Both the position numbers and the translations under genes were made by a program. DNA of 60,498 nucleotides from Sulfuricurvum sp. (GTDB taxonomy: Bacteria; Campylobacterota; Campylobacteria; Campylobacterales; Sulfurimonadaceae). The stretch lies in assembly GCF_028712165.1 (NCBI RefSeq), contig NZ_JAQTQR010000003.1:1-60498 (forward strand). The letters run 5' to 3'. A model generated the notes under the pieces. That model saw nothing but the letters and a program-made list of their open reading frames with translations, ran no database searches and was not told where the DNA came from. Below, piece after piece: positions 24,864 through 33,486 of this stretch (its first letter is position 1; the number at the start of each line of letters is the position of its first letter).

Positions 24864-25928
24864 ATGAATACCCGATCCAAAAAAGAAGCAATAAAAGGGG
24901 CATTTTTCGGTGCCATTGTCGGAGACGCATTGTGTCTCGGAAGTCATTATGAGTATGATGCACACAAAATATATGAAGCCTACGGGAGAAAGCCGATCGA
25001 AAAGTACATGTCGCCCGGTGAGATGATGGGGGGACAGACACACGGTATCGGTTGGGGTGAGCGTAACTACCATCCGGGAAAAAGCGCCGGAGGAACCACC
25101 GATTACGGTGATTATAATATTTTGGTACTGGAACATCTGGCGGCGATATCCGAACCCCCAAGAGCGTTTGACGTAGCGGCGATGATTCCCCATTGGATGA
25201 ATCGGCTCGAAAACGGATGGGGTTCATGGATATGCACCATGACCAAAGAGACGTATGGACAAGTAAAACGGGGGATAAGCGTCGGAGCGCTCGGCGGTAT
25301 TTCCAATGCGATGGCGATTCGTCATATTGCGGCTCATGGCTATTATGAGAGCGAAGAGGAACTCGCCGACGTTGCACGCAAAACGATGTTTACCCATAAA
25401 GACCTCCATGCTCTCGGAGGTGGGGAATTTTTTGCCCGTGTTACCCATCGGGTGATCCAAGGGGAAAAGCCTACCGATGCTATCGAAGCGGTTGCGGTAC
25501 AGATGGGGGGATTTTTTGAGACCAAAGTCGCACAGGCCATTGCAAAATTCCGTGAAGCGACGAATCCGGAAGCAGCACTTTCGAAAGAGCAGTTCGCCGA
25601 TGATCTGGCATTGACGAGCATGGCGCGGTTGTGGGATATCGGACGTTCCGAACCGATCAAAGTGGGTAAAGCCAGCCCAACGGAGGGGACACTTCCGGGC
25701 GCAGTCTATTTTATTTTAAAATATGCCGATCAGGAGGATGGACTGAAAAAAGCGCTACAGGCAAATGCAATGGTCGGCGGCGATAACGCTTCGCGGAGCA
25801 TTGCGATCGGAATGGTGCTCGGTGCGTATAAAGGGGTGGATGCGATTCCATATGAGTGGAAAGAGATACTCGAACAATGGGAATATTGCGAAAACCTGTT
25901 GAACAAACTCCCGTTGCTTAAAAGCTAA
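24864..25928 (+). CDS. ADP-ribosylglycohydrolase-fold protein, divergent active site
   Basis: All-helical protein of 354 residues of the ADP-ribosylglycohydrolase/DraG family: AIKGAFFGAIVGDALCLGSHYE at the start, GGTTDYGDYN in place of the usual TDDT metal site, and GGDNASRSIAIGMVLGAYKG in place of GGDTDT. Loss of several Asp ligands suggests altered metal binding or a different substrate from ADP-ribosyl protein. It is followed after 22 bases by a mercaptohistidine-type methyltransferase, so a joint role is likely. Confidence 0.75.
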   Translation: MNTRSKKEAIKGAFFGAIVGDALCLGSHYEYDAHKIYEAYGRKPIEKYMSPGEMMGGQTHGIGWGERNYHPGKSAGGTTDYGDYNILVLEHLAAISEPPRAFDVAAMIPHWMNRLENGWGSWICTMTKETYGQVKRGISVGALGGISNAMAIRHIAAHGYYESEEELADVARKTMFTHKDLHALGGGEFFARVTHRVIQGEKPTDAIEAVAVQMGGFFETKVAQAIAKFREATNPEAALSKEQFADDLALTSMARLWDIGRSEPIKVGKASPTEGTLPGAVYFILKYADQEDGLKKALQANAMVGGDNASRSIAIGMVLGAYKGVDAIPYEWKEILEQWEYCENLLNKLPLLKS

Positions 25929-25950
25929 AGAAAACAAACAAGGAGCATAT

Positions 25951-26712
25951 ATGGAAAACAAAAAAGAAAATATCTATGAAACGGATGCATTGGTGTCTCA
26001 ATATTGTGAGTTTCAATATGGAGACGAATATTTAGATATCGACAATTTCGCAAAAGTGTGTGCCCAAAAAGCGATTTCTTACTCCGCTGCGATCCCTCAA
26101 AGACGCGCTCTCGATTTAGGATGTGCTACGGGACGTGCTTCGTTTGAACTGGCAAAAGTATTTGAATATGTCAACGGCGTTGATTACTCGCAAGCGTTTA
26201 TAAACATTGCCAAAGATATTCAAAGTGACGGATGTATTTCTTATGCTCTGTACAGTGAAGGTGCCATAAAGCAATGCAAAGAGGTTTGTCTAAAGTCTCT
26301 TGGCCTCGATGATGTAAGAGAAAAAGTGGAGTTTTTTCAAGGAGACGCGTGTGATCTGATGCCGCTCTTAGCTGAATACGATCTGGTCATGGCTACAAAT
26401 CTTATCGATCGTTTGTATGAACCGCAGCTGTTTTTGAAAACGATCCATACCCGTATCAATGATAATGGATTTCTGGTTCTGACATCGCCCTATACCTGGT
26501 TGGAAGAGTATACGAAAAAAGAGTTTTGGATCGGGGGTTATTACGATCCCGAAGGAAACGAAGTGAGCACGTTGGAAGGACTCAAAGAAACTTTAAATGA
26601 GAATTTTGATTTAGTGAATGTGGAAGATGTTCCATTTGTTATTCGGGAGACTCCGCGAAAGTATCAATATACCCTGTCACAGATGTCCGTCTGGAAACGG
26701 AAGGAGAGATAA
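25951..26712 (+). CDS. Putative 4-mercaptohistidine N1-methyltransferase (OvoA C-terminal type)
   Basis: SAM-dependent methyltransferase of 253 residues. The N-terminal YETDALVSQYCEFQYGDEY is the hallmark of the methyltransferase domain at the C-terminus of OvoA, the ovothiol synthase; LDLGCATGRASFELAK is SAM motif I, and PYTWLEEYTKKEFWIGGY is also typical of that subgroup. Here the domain stands alone with AAGGAG before the ATG; the sulfoxide synthase part of OvoA is not in this window. The product would be ovothiol or a related N-methylated thiol-histidine, by inference. Confidence 0.78.
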   Translation: MENKKENIYETDALVSQYCEFQYGDEYLDIDNFAKVCAQKAISYSAAIPQRRALDLGCATGRASFELAKVFEYVNGVDYSQAFINIAKDIQSDGCISYALYSEGAIKQCKEVCLKSLGLDDVREKVEFFQGDACDLMPLLAEYDLVMATNLIDRLYEPQLFLKTIHTRINDNGFLVLTSPYTWLEEYTKKEFWIGGYYDPEGNEVSTLEGLKETLNENFDLVNVEDVPFVIRETPRKYQYTLSQMSVWKRKER

Positions 26713-26715
26713 AAC

Positions 26716-28350
26716 TCAGACTTTCGATTGCACCGTGATTTTGGTCGCTTCGAAGAGTTCGGCCGCTTTTTTGATCATCGGCTCTTTCAGGACATCACTC
26801 CCGTCAAACTCTTTGACACTGCTCTCATCGCATTGGCTGACACAGCTTCCGACTCCGATCTCGCTCTCTTCAATCATAGAAGTGGGTTCATCGGGAATCT
26901 CTTCACTCAGAGGTTCATCCATCACTGTTTCTACCGTCTGCTCTAGCGTGGGAGTAGGCTCTTCTACCGTTTTGGTACACCCCTGGGATTTAATTTGGGT
27001 ATCAATCCCGTAAATTTCCCGAACAAACTGGCGAATAATGCCGAAGCTGTTTTTGAGAAGTTCTTTGTCTCCGTCTTCCGCACAGCTCTCCCATGTAAGG
27101 GTATTGTTTTCATACGAGAGAAACGTGACGTTATTTTTGAAACACTCTCCCAATTCATCACTGCGGTCACTGATTCGTTCACACAGTTGTTCAAACTGCG
27201 ATTTTGCAGCAGGGGGAGTCGGTGTGACGTGTACCGTAGGCGTTTCATTTGGTGTTACAGGTGCAGCATGGATCGGAGCGTGAGAGACACGTGATTCGAG
27301 GGACTCGATCATCTCATCGATCTCTTTGATCTTGAGCGCTTCGATCATTTTAAACAGCACGAGGCTCACGACGAAGCCGCCGTCGGCATTGATCGCAAAA
27401 AGGGTTTTGGCATCGCTGAGGATACGGAAAAAACGCTCGATCACGAGGGGGCTGAAACGGTGATCCCCTTCATAGAGGCGCTCTTTGAGGTAGGCAATCA
27501 GTTCATCGACTACCATTTCGGATTCATACGCTTCGAGTTCTTGGAGCATCGAGATAAGAGTTCCGCGATCTTTGGCAAAAATAGCATTAAAAAGGCGGCT
27601 GATATAATCAGGATCGAGAAGCCCCAGCATATCGGCAACGGTTTTAACGTCTACGAAACCTTTGGAATAGATGATTGCCTGATCCATCAATGTGAGCGTG
27701 TCACGAAGACTTCCCGATCCGCTGCGGGCCAAAATATCGAGGGCTTCAGGCTGGTAATCGATATTTTCCAGATGGAGGATATGGCTCAGGTGGTGGACGA
27801 TATTCGGATGGCTGATCCGTTTAAAACGAAAATGCTGGGTTCGGCTCAAGATCGTCGGCGGAAGTTTGAGCGGATCAGTAGTCGCAAGAATGAATTTGAC
27901 GTATTCAGGCGGCTCTTCGAGGGTTTTTAGGAGGGCATTGTGCGCCTCTTTGGTGAGCATGTGGACTTCGTCGATGATAAAAATCTTTACTTTAGCGCTG
28001 GCGGGGCGATATTTGGTATGTTCGATCAGGTCGCGGATATCGTCGATCTTACGGCTGGATGCGGCGTCCATTTCGATAATGTCGATATGACGCCCTTCGT
28101 TCGCCATAACACAATGGCTGCACACATCGCACGGAGCGGAAGTCGGTCCGTTTTCACAGATGAGCGATTTGGCAAAAATCCGTGCGGTAGAGGTTTTACC
28201 TGAGCCGCGAAGTCCTGAGAAAAGGTACGCATGAGAGAGTCTTCCTGAATCAAGGGCAAGAGATAGAGTTTGGGAAATACTTTCCTGTCCGATAAGCTCT
28301 TCGAAACGTCGAGGACGATATTTTAACGCTAAGACTTCGGATGTGCCCAA
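26716..28350 (-). CDS. dnaX: DNA polymerase III subunit gamma/tau
   Basis: Clamp-loader ATPase of 544 residues. LKYRPRRFEELIGQ is at the start, Walker A is in GLRGSGKTSTARIFAK, the four-Cys zinc module is CENGPTSAPCDVCSHC, and DEVHML and the sensor Arg region follow. The C-terminal part is acidic and Pro/Thr-rich (tau-like linker). The frame extends to 28434, but a TTG at 28350 preceded by AGAGGT gives the conserved family N-terminus; the longer version would run into murI. It is the third gene of rho-murI-dnaX. Confidence 0.93.
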   Translation of the reverse strand: MGTSEVLALKYRPRRFEELIGQESISQTLSLALDSGRLSHAYLFSGLRGSGKTSTARIFAKSLICENGPTSAPCDVCSHCVMANEGRHIDIIEMDAASSRKIDDIRDLIEHTKYRPASAKVKIFIIDEVHMLTKEAHNALLKTLEEPPEYVKFILATTDPLKLPPTILSRTQHFRFKRISHPNIVHHLSHILHLENIDYQPEALDILARSGSGSLRDTLTLMDQAIIYSKGFVDVKTVADMLGLLDPDYISRLFNAIFAKDRGTLISMLQELEAYESEMVVDELIAYLKERLYEGDHRFSPLVIERFFRILSDAKTLFAINADGGFVVSLVLFKMIEALKIKEIDEMIESLESRVSHAPIHAAPVTPNETPTVHVTPTPPAAKSQFEQLCERISDRSDELGECFKNNVTFLSYENNTLTWESCAEDGDKELLKNSFGIIRQFVREIYGIDTQIKSQGCTKTVEEPTPTLEQTVETVMDEPLSEEIPDEPTSMIEESEIGVGSCVSQCDESSVKEFDGSDVLKEPMIKKAAELFEATKITVQSKV

Positions 28351-28408
28351 TTGAGACCTCTTTGATTTTGAGTAAGGTGAGTTTACCGCGGATACGATAA
28401 ATTTTAGA

Positions 28409-29155
28409 TTACAGTGACAACCACTCTTTGGCAACGCGTCTAAGACCTTCGGGATTTTCGGAAGCGAAAAACTTTAGGGTCGTCTCCTCAAATCGCTTCG
28501 TAAAATCGTAATGGCTCTCCAAATATTCGACAATCGCTTCACCGGAGTGGATCAGGGTGCTTTTCCCGTCAAAATATCCATTAATTGCCTCTGCTACCAA
28601 GGGAAAATGGGTACATCCCAGAATGATCGCATCGGGAGTTTTTTCCAATGAACCGAAATAATGGTGCAAAGCACTTTGGAGTACTTCTCCCTCATAAAGT
28701 CCCTCTTCGACAATAGGAACCAATAATGAAGTGGCTATGGCACTGAGGTTTTGGTATCCCAAATCGCTCAATTTTTTTTCATAGGCCCCAGATTTGACGG
28801 TTGCTTTTGTACCGAGAATAAGGATATTTGCATCGGTACTGGGAATAGCATTTTTAAGTGCTAAAACTCCGGGGTCGACCACACCGATCACATCACAATC
28901 ACTTTGCTCTCTCATTTCATCGAGAGCATAGGCACTGACGGTATTACAGGCGGTGATAAGCAAATCGATTTCAAAGTTTTTGAAAAACTCAAGGGCTTCG
29001 AGGGAGTAGCGGATGATTGTATTTTGATCTTTGACCCCATACGGGACTCGGGCAGTATCGCCGAAGTAGATGATCTCTTCGAAGAGTTTATGCTCTAACA
29101 GCGACTTTACGACGCTCAGCCCTCCAACACCGCTGTCAAAGACCCCGACTCTCAT
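28409..29155 (-). CDS. murI: Glutamate racemase
   Basis: Cofactor-independent racemase of 248 residues that makes D-glutamate for peptidoglycan. FDSGVGGLSV (residues 5-14), ITACNTVSAYAL (first catalytic Cys) and LGCTHFPL (second catalytic Cys) are all present. The gene starts one base after the rho stop and is followed by dnaX, forming one minus-strand operon. Confidence 0.95.
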   Translation of the reverse strand: MRVGVFDSGVGGLSVVKSLLEHKLFEEIIYFGDTARVPYGVKDQNTIIRYSLEALEFFKNFEIDLLITACNTVSAYALDEMREQSDCDVIGVVDPGVLALKNAIPSTDANILILGTKATVKSGAYEKKLSDLGYQNLSAIATSLLVPIVEEGLYEGEVLQSALHHYFGSLEKTPDAIILGCTHFPLVAEAINGYFDGKSTLIHSGEAIVEYLESHYDFTKRFEETTLKFFASENPEGLRRVAKEWLSL

Positions 29156-29156
29156 C

Positions 29157-30482
29157 TTATTTGGTCGACTCGTTCATGCTGTCAAGAAATTCGATATTGG
29201 ACTTGCTTTTGAGCATTGTGTTGTAGAGGAAGCGTAACGCTTCGACTTCGTCTTCTTGTTTATGCAGCATAGAACGAAGAACGAATACTTTTTGCAAGAC
29301 ATCCGGCCCGAGAAGGAGTTCCTCTTTGCGGGTTCCTGATTTGAGGATATCGATCGCCGGGAAAATACGGCGATCGGAGATTTTACGGCTGAGTACGATT
29401 TCGGAGTTACCGGTTCCTTTGAACTCTTCAAAAATAACTTCATCCATACGGCTTCCTGTGTCGACAAGAGCCGTTGCAATGATGGTCAAACTTCCGCCGT
29501 TTTCGATGTTACGCGCCGCACCGAAGAAACGTTTAGGTTTATGCAATGCGTTGGCATCCACCCCACCCGAGAGGACTTTTCCTGAGCTCGGTGTAACAGT
29601 ATTGTACGCACGTGCCAGACGCGTGATCGAGTCGAGGAGGATAACGACGTCTTTACCGAGCTCAACGCGTCGTTTAGCACGTTCGATGACCATTTCGGCC
29701 ACTTTAACGTGATTTTTTGCCGGTTCGTCGAAGGTTGAACTGTACACTTCCCCTTTGACGGAGCGTTCCATGTCGGTGACCTCTTCGGGGCGTTCGTCGA
29801 CCAGGAGAACCATCAGTTCTACTTCGGGATGATTGTTGGTTACACCGTGGGCGATCTCTTTCATCAGCTCCGTTTTCCCCGAACGTGGAGGGGCGACGAT
29901 AAGACCGCGCTGTCCTTTACCGATCGGAGAGAAAAGATCCATCATCCGTCCGGTTAATTTGGTCGGCTGGTATTCGAGTTTGAGTTGCTCAAGGGCATAA
30001 AGAGGGGTGAGATTTTCGAAAAGAGGGCGCTTTTTAGACTCTTCCGGAGGGAGATAGTTGATCGCTTCGACTTTAAGAAGAGCGTAATAGCGCTCTTGGT
30101 CTTTCGGTGCACGTACCTGACCGGTAACGATATCCCCGTTACGCAGAGCAAAACGGCGGATTTGGGTACTGGAAACATACGCATCATGCAATGAATCGCT
30201 GAACCCCTGATCCACAGCACGTAAAAAGCCGTAACCGTCCTGCATAATTTCCAAAATACCGGTAAAGAGGATAAATCCCCCTTGCTGTACTTGGGTTTTG
30301 AGGATTTCAAAAATCAAATCTTGACGTTTGAGCTCATTCGGGTCTTCAATGCTTAATGAAGTAGCAATTTCAAGAAGATCTTCAAGCTTTTTAGTACGTA
30401 ATGCTTCGATCGTGAACCCATCAACAGGGATATGTGTACGGTTTTTCGAGTTGTTTCGAGGAGTTTTTGCGGTATCGCTCAT
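29157..30482 (-). CDS. rho: Transcription termination factor Rho
   Basis: Hexameric RNA-dependent ATPase of 441 residues. The N-terminal helical part and RNA-binding cold-shock-like domain ([21 protein letters not shown]) are followed by Walker A in [11 protein letters not shown], the [11 protein letters not shown] segment, the Q-loop region ([12 protein letters not shown]) and the R-loop region. The promoter upstream is close to consensus. The 5' leader of about 76 bases may serve autoregulation, as in other bacteria, though no element is proven. Confidence 0.96.
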   Translation of the reverse strand: MSDTAKTPRNNSKNRTHIPVDGFTIEALRTKKLEDLLEIATSLSIEDPNELKRQDLIFEILKTQVQQGGFILFTGILEIMQDGYGFLRAVDQGFSDSLHDAYVSSTQIRRFALRNGDIVTGQVRAPKDQERYYALLKVEAINYLPPEESKKRPLFENLTPLYALEQLKLEYQPTKLTGRMMDLFSPIGKGQRGLIVAPPRSGKTELMKEIAHGVTNNHPEVELMVLLVDERPEEVTDMERSVKGEVYSSTFDEPAKNHVKVAEMVIERAKRRVELGKDVVILLDSITRLARAYNTVTPSSGKVLSGGVDANALHKPKRFFGAARNIENGGSLTIIATALVDTGSRMDEVIFEEFKGTGNSEIVLSRKISDRRIFPAIDILKSGTRKEELLLGPDVLQKVFVLRSMLHKQEDEVEALRFLYNTMLKSKSNIEFLDSMNESTK

Positions 30483-30565
30483 GCGTGGAATGCCTTAAAG
30501 TGTGTGGATTTAATCGGCGAGAACTAGGTGAGATGTCATTGACAGGTCATAATATTTGTGCTGAC

Positions 30566-30595
30566 ATTATAAACTATAGCGAAGCAGGATGTCAA
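30566..30595 (-). promoter_or_regulatory. Strong promoter of rho-murI-dnaX
   Basis: On the minus strand, TTGACA (30590-30595) and TATAAT (30566-30571) are 18 bases apart, the best consensus match in the window. The spacer contains CCTGCTTCGCTATA, which recurs at the phosphatidyltransferase promoter (35372-35385). Confidence 0.75.
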
Positions 30596-30647
30596 GCAAG
30601 GGAAATTTTAAAATTGTGAACGGTTTTTGCTCTGTGCATTTTAACAG

Positions 30648-30653
30648 TATAAT
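30648..30653 (+). promoter_or_regulatory. -10 box of the SUMF1-fold gene
   Basis: TATAAT in ACAGTATAATAAAC, 24 bases before the TTG start; AAAAGG serves as ribosome-binding site. Confidence 0.5.
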
Positions 30654-30676
30654 AAACATATTTTAAAAGGTTCATT

Positions 30677-31483
30677 TTGTTCGATTTTTTTAAAAAGCAA
30701 ACCGAAGAGACTCCTGCAGTTGAAACGGTGATCGAGACCCCCAGAGATTTTACCAACACGATTGGGATGGAGTTTCTTTATATTGACGGTGGGGAGTTTA
30801 CGATGGGACGCAATCCGCAATACAATGAAGGGGGCGATGTGGAATCGCCTGCCCATCCTGTCAAACTCAAAGGGTTTTGGATTTCTAAATATCCTGTAAC
30901 ACAGGAGCAGTATTTTAAGCTTACACGCGTCAATCCGTCGTATTTCAAAAATGATAAAGTCGAAGAAGAGAGCTCGCGCCGCCATCCTGTTGAGCAGGTG
31001 AGCTGGTTTGACGCCAAAGCATTTGTAGAATTGCTCAACCGATATGAGGGGAAAACGCGATTTTATGCGTTACCGACTGAAGCGCAGTGGGAATATGTCG
31101 CCAAAGCGGGCGGCAATACCCGATTTACGTTCGGTGATTCGGAAGCATTGCTCGATGATTATGCGATTTATGAATACAGTTCCAATGGAAAAACAGCGGT
31201 TGTGGACAGTAAGACCCCAAACCGTTTAGGGGTTCACGGGCTTTTGGGGAATGTGTGGGAATGGTGCGAGGATGATTTCTTTGCCAACTATTCCGGCGCT
31301 CCGAGCGACGGCAGCCCCCGCATTGGAGGAGCTGAGGGTGAATCGTTTAAAGTTCGCCGCGGTGGAAGTTATAAAACAGGGTATTTGTGCCTGCGCAGTT
31401 CGTTTCGGGGTTATTCACGTCCCGATTTTGCCTCAAATGACATCGGTTTCCGTCTTGTCATTAACGGTGATCCGCTTAAATAA
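30677..31483 (+). CDS. SUMF1/formylglycine-generating-enzyme-fold protein
   Basis: Protein of 268 residues with the whole FGE-sulfatase fold: MEFLYIDGGEFTMG at the start, FWISKYPVTQEQYF, PVEQVSWFDAKAF, LPTEAQWEYVAKAG, GLLGNVWEWCED, KVRRGGSYKTG and a final GFRLVI. The two closely spaced copper-binding Cys of true formylglycine-generating enzymes are not both present (only LCLRSSFRG), so oxidase activity is doubtful; a binding or scaffold role is possible. The start is TTG with AAAAGG. No signal peptide or sulfatase gene was seen nearby. Confidence 0.82.
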   Translation: MFDFFKKQTEETPAVETVIETPRDFTNTIGMEFLYIDGGEFTMGRNPQYNEGGDVESPAHPVKLKGFWISKYPVTQEQYFKLTRVNPSYFKNDKVEEESSRRHPVEQVSWFDAKAFVELLNRYEGKTRFYALPTEAQWEYVAKAGGNTRFTFGDSEALLDDYAIYEYSSNGKTAVVDSKTPNRLGVHGLLGNVWEWCEDDFFANYSGAPSDGSPRIGGAEGESFKVRRGGSYKTGYLCLRSSFRGYSRPDFASNDIGFRLVINGDPLK

Positions 31484-31486
31484 TTA

Positions 31487-31576
31487 TGTAAAACGTTTCG
31501 GGAATAAAATCCCCAAAACTACGCTAACGCTGTGTTTCCTTCGGCAGGAAGCCCTTGCGCAGATAACTGCGCTATA
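31487..31576 (+). repeat. Three-hairpin intergenic repeat element, copy A
   Basis: Lies directly after the SUMF1-fold gene. It contains GGGA/TCCC, then CTACGCTAACGCTG, a hairpin GTTTCC-TTCGGCA-GGAAGC (31533-31551 region), and a third stem GCGCAG-ATAA-CTGCGC (31557-31572) followed by TATAAAAA. The same design with changed but paired stem bases recurs at about 52187-52274 after cheW. It may double as a terminator. Confidence 0.6.
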
Positions 31577-31970
31577 AAAACTCACCATCTACGTAGAGCC
31601 ATTTTCCCTCAACTTTTAAAAAGCGGCTTTTCTCTTTGAGAATACCGCTGTCGAGTTTCGCTTCAAAGGTTACAAACGCTTCATTTTCTCCGTCGATAAA
31701 TTCACTTATTTTCAATCCTAAAAATCGGGTAGTTTGAGAAAACTCCAAAATATGTTTGTTCCAAATCTCTTTATTCTCCGTGTAATCGGGGTTGTTTGGA
31801 TGGGTAGTCGCCATGATATAGTTGCTCAGTTCGAGGGCAAAGGCACTGTAGCGCGAGCGCATCAGCTTTTGGGCATTGGAAGGGAGTATCCCTTTGTGAT
31901 AGGGTTGGCAGCATTTTTTGTACTTTTCGCCGCTATGGCAGGGACAGGGTGCGTTCGGTGATATTTTCAT
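31572..31970 (-). CDS. YchJ family SEC-C motif protein
   Basis: Protein of 132 residues. The N-terminal PCPCHSGEKYKKCC is the zinc-binding SEC-C motif, and LMRSRYSAFAL with the NTF2-like body (FLGLKI, VTFEAKL, SRFLKVEGKWLYVDG) defines the YchJ/UPF0225 family. Function is unknown. It is convergent with the SUMF1-fold gene, from which the repeat element separates it, and its promoter region is shared with nfeD on the other strand. Confidence 0.88.
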   Translation of the reverse strand: MKISPNAPCPCHSGEKYKKCCQPYHKGILPSNAQKLMRSRYSAFALELSNYIMATTHPNNPDYTENKEIWNKHILEFSQTTRFLGLKISEFIDGENEAFVTFEAKLDSGILKEKSRFLKVEGKWLYVDGEFL

Positions 31971-32069
31971 CCTTGAATGATAATGGAATATAACTTATTT
32001 TTCTTAATCAGGTTGTAATAAGTGTGAACGAAGTACTCTATAGTTTCAAAGAAATTCAAGGTTGCGATT

Positions 32070-32504
32070 ATGTCTTATTATATATGGCTAATACTGGGTG
32101 TCCTCGCTTTTGTTGTCGAGATGATGTTGCCGACATTTTTCGCTCTGTTTGCGGGGATCGGTTTTTTGGCCGCTGCTGCCGTCGCCTTTTTTCTCCCCAT
32201 CTCCCTTTTTGGTCAGTTAGTTATTGCATCTGTGTTTATGATTATCGGTGCCGTTGTTTTTAAGAAACGGCATATCGGTGATGATGAACGCGATGCGGTA
32301 GGTACCCATAATGAGTTTGTCGGGATCAGAGGGATTGCCTTAACCTCTTTGTCCTCACATTATGAGGGGCAAGTCGAATTGTACGAACCGGTGGTAAGTG
32401 CGAGAGAGTGGCCGGCACTCTCTACGAATGAGGACATTGATGCCAACGCAGAGATCCGTATTGTTCAACTTCGCGGCAATACGCTGATTGTAGAAAAAGT
32501 TTAA
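32070..32504 (+). CDS. NfeD-like membrane protein
   Basis: Protein of 144 residues with three N-terminal membrane segments (about 4-22, 26-44, 47-65) and a C-terminal OB-fold domain (VGIRGIALTSL, GQVELY, RIVQLRGNTLIVEKV). Short NfeD proteins of this type pair with a stomatin/SPFH protein in membrane microdomains, and such a gene follows after 11 bases. Confidence 0.87.
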   Translation: MSYYIWLILGVLAFVVEMMLPTFFALFAGIGFLAAAAVAFFLPISLFGQLVIASVFMIIGAVVFKKRHIGDDERDAVGTHNEFVGIRGIALTSLSSHYEGQVELYEPVVSAREWPALSTNEDIDANAEIRIVQLRGNTLIVEKV

Positions 32505-32515
32505 AAGGAATGTAG

Positions 32516-33433
32516 ATGGATTCAAGTATCGTTTTTTCATTAGTCTTAGTTGCTGCGGTGGTGTATACCCTCTCTCAAATGGTACGGATTGTTCCGCAAG
32601 GGGAAGAATGGGTTATAGAACGGTTGGGTAAATATCATACGACACTTTTGCCGGGACTCCATCTGCTGATCCCTATTGTCGATATCGTTGCGTATCGGAT
32701 CATAACTAAAGAGCTGATACAGCAAACTCGTGAGCAGGAGGTTATTACCAAAGACAACGCAGTGGTAATTATCAGTGCGGTTGTTTTTTATCGCGTAACC
32801 GATCCGGGAAAAGCGTCGTACTCTATCAGTAATTTTGAGAGTGCCGTTGCGAATATGACCATGACGACGCTGCGTGCGGTGATCGGGGGGATGACACTTA
32901 ACGAATCGCTTTCACAGCGTGATGTGATCAAAGCGGAAGTCGCCGGCAAGATCCGTGATTCGCTCACCGGTTGGGGACTGACACTGGGTAATCTGGAAGT
33001 ACAGGATATTCGCCCTAGCCAAAATCTTCAGGAAGCGATGGAGCGTCAAGCGGCAGCAGATCGCGAGCGTGAAGCGGCAATTCTTATCGCGGACGGTCAA
33101 AGACGAGCCGCAATAGCTCAGGCCGAGGGGCAAAAACAGTCGGTTATTCTGCAGGCAGAGGGGAGACTCGAAGCGGCAAAACTCGAAGCTCAGGCTAAAG
33201 TAGAACTCGCCGAAGGGGATCGTAAATCGATGGTCGTCGTCGCACAGGGATTTGCAGGGGGAGAAGCATCTCCCCACTATCTCCTTGCTCAGCGTTATAT
33301 CGACAGCGTCAAAAATCTGAGTGAATCTGCAAACTCAAAAGTAGTATTCATGCCCGCGGATTGGCAGCAAAGCCTTGCCGGTGCCGTCGGTTCACTGGGT
33401 TATTTGGGAACGGCATTGGGAGAGAAAAAATAG
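32516..33433 (+). CDS. SPFH/Band 7 (stomatin-like, QmcA-type) protein
   Basis: Membrane-anchored protein of 305 residues. One N-terminal membrane segment (about 5-20) precedes the SPFH domain (RIVPQGEEWVIERLGKYH, DNAVVIISAVVFYRVTDP). A long Ala/Glu-rich coiled coil (AAADREREAAILIADGQRR to LEAQAKVEL) and a Gly-rich tail follow. The nfeD-stomatin pair organises protein assemblies in the inner membrane in other bacteria. AAAAGGA precedes the ATG. Confidence 0.92.
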   Translation: MDSSIVFSLVLVAAVVYTLSQMVRIVPQGEEWVIERLGKYHTTLLPGLHLLIPIVDIVAYRIITKELIQQTREQEVITKDNAVVIISAVVFYRVTDPGKASYSISNFESAVANMTMTTLRAVIGGMTLNESLSQRDVIKAEVAGKIRDSLTGWGLTLGNLEVQDIRPSQNLQEAMERQAAADREREAAILIADGQRRAAIAQAEGQKQSVILQAEGRLEAAKLEAQAKVELAEGDRKSMVVVAQGFAGGEASPHYLLAQRYIDSVKNLSESANSKVVFMPADWQQSLAGAVGSLGYLGTALGEKK

Positions 33434-33473
33434 GGCATTTTGCCAACTTTTTTTTCTCTTAGCTCCTATGGGC

Positions 33474-33479
33474 TATAAT
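33474..33479 (+). promoter_or_regulatory. -10 box adjacent to the rmuC start codon
   Basis: TATAAT (in GGGCTATAAT) ends seven bases before the rmuC ATG. Transcription starting at the usual distance would begin at or beside the ATG, which has no ribosome-binding site, suggesting a leaderless mRNA. Confidence 0.5.
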
Positions 33480-33486
33480 CGTTCTT

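Noticed and set aside
28351-28434. Longer dnaX N-terminus
   Set aside because: The extra 28 residues are not part of the family, overlap murI, and the TTG at 28350 has AGAGGT upstream and gives the conserved start.
31971-32069. Possible Fur box (TGATAATG) between ychJ and nfeD
   Set aside because: Only one half-site is present, without the inverted partner, unlike the near-perfect box at 35437.
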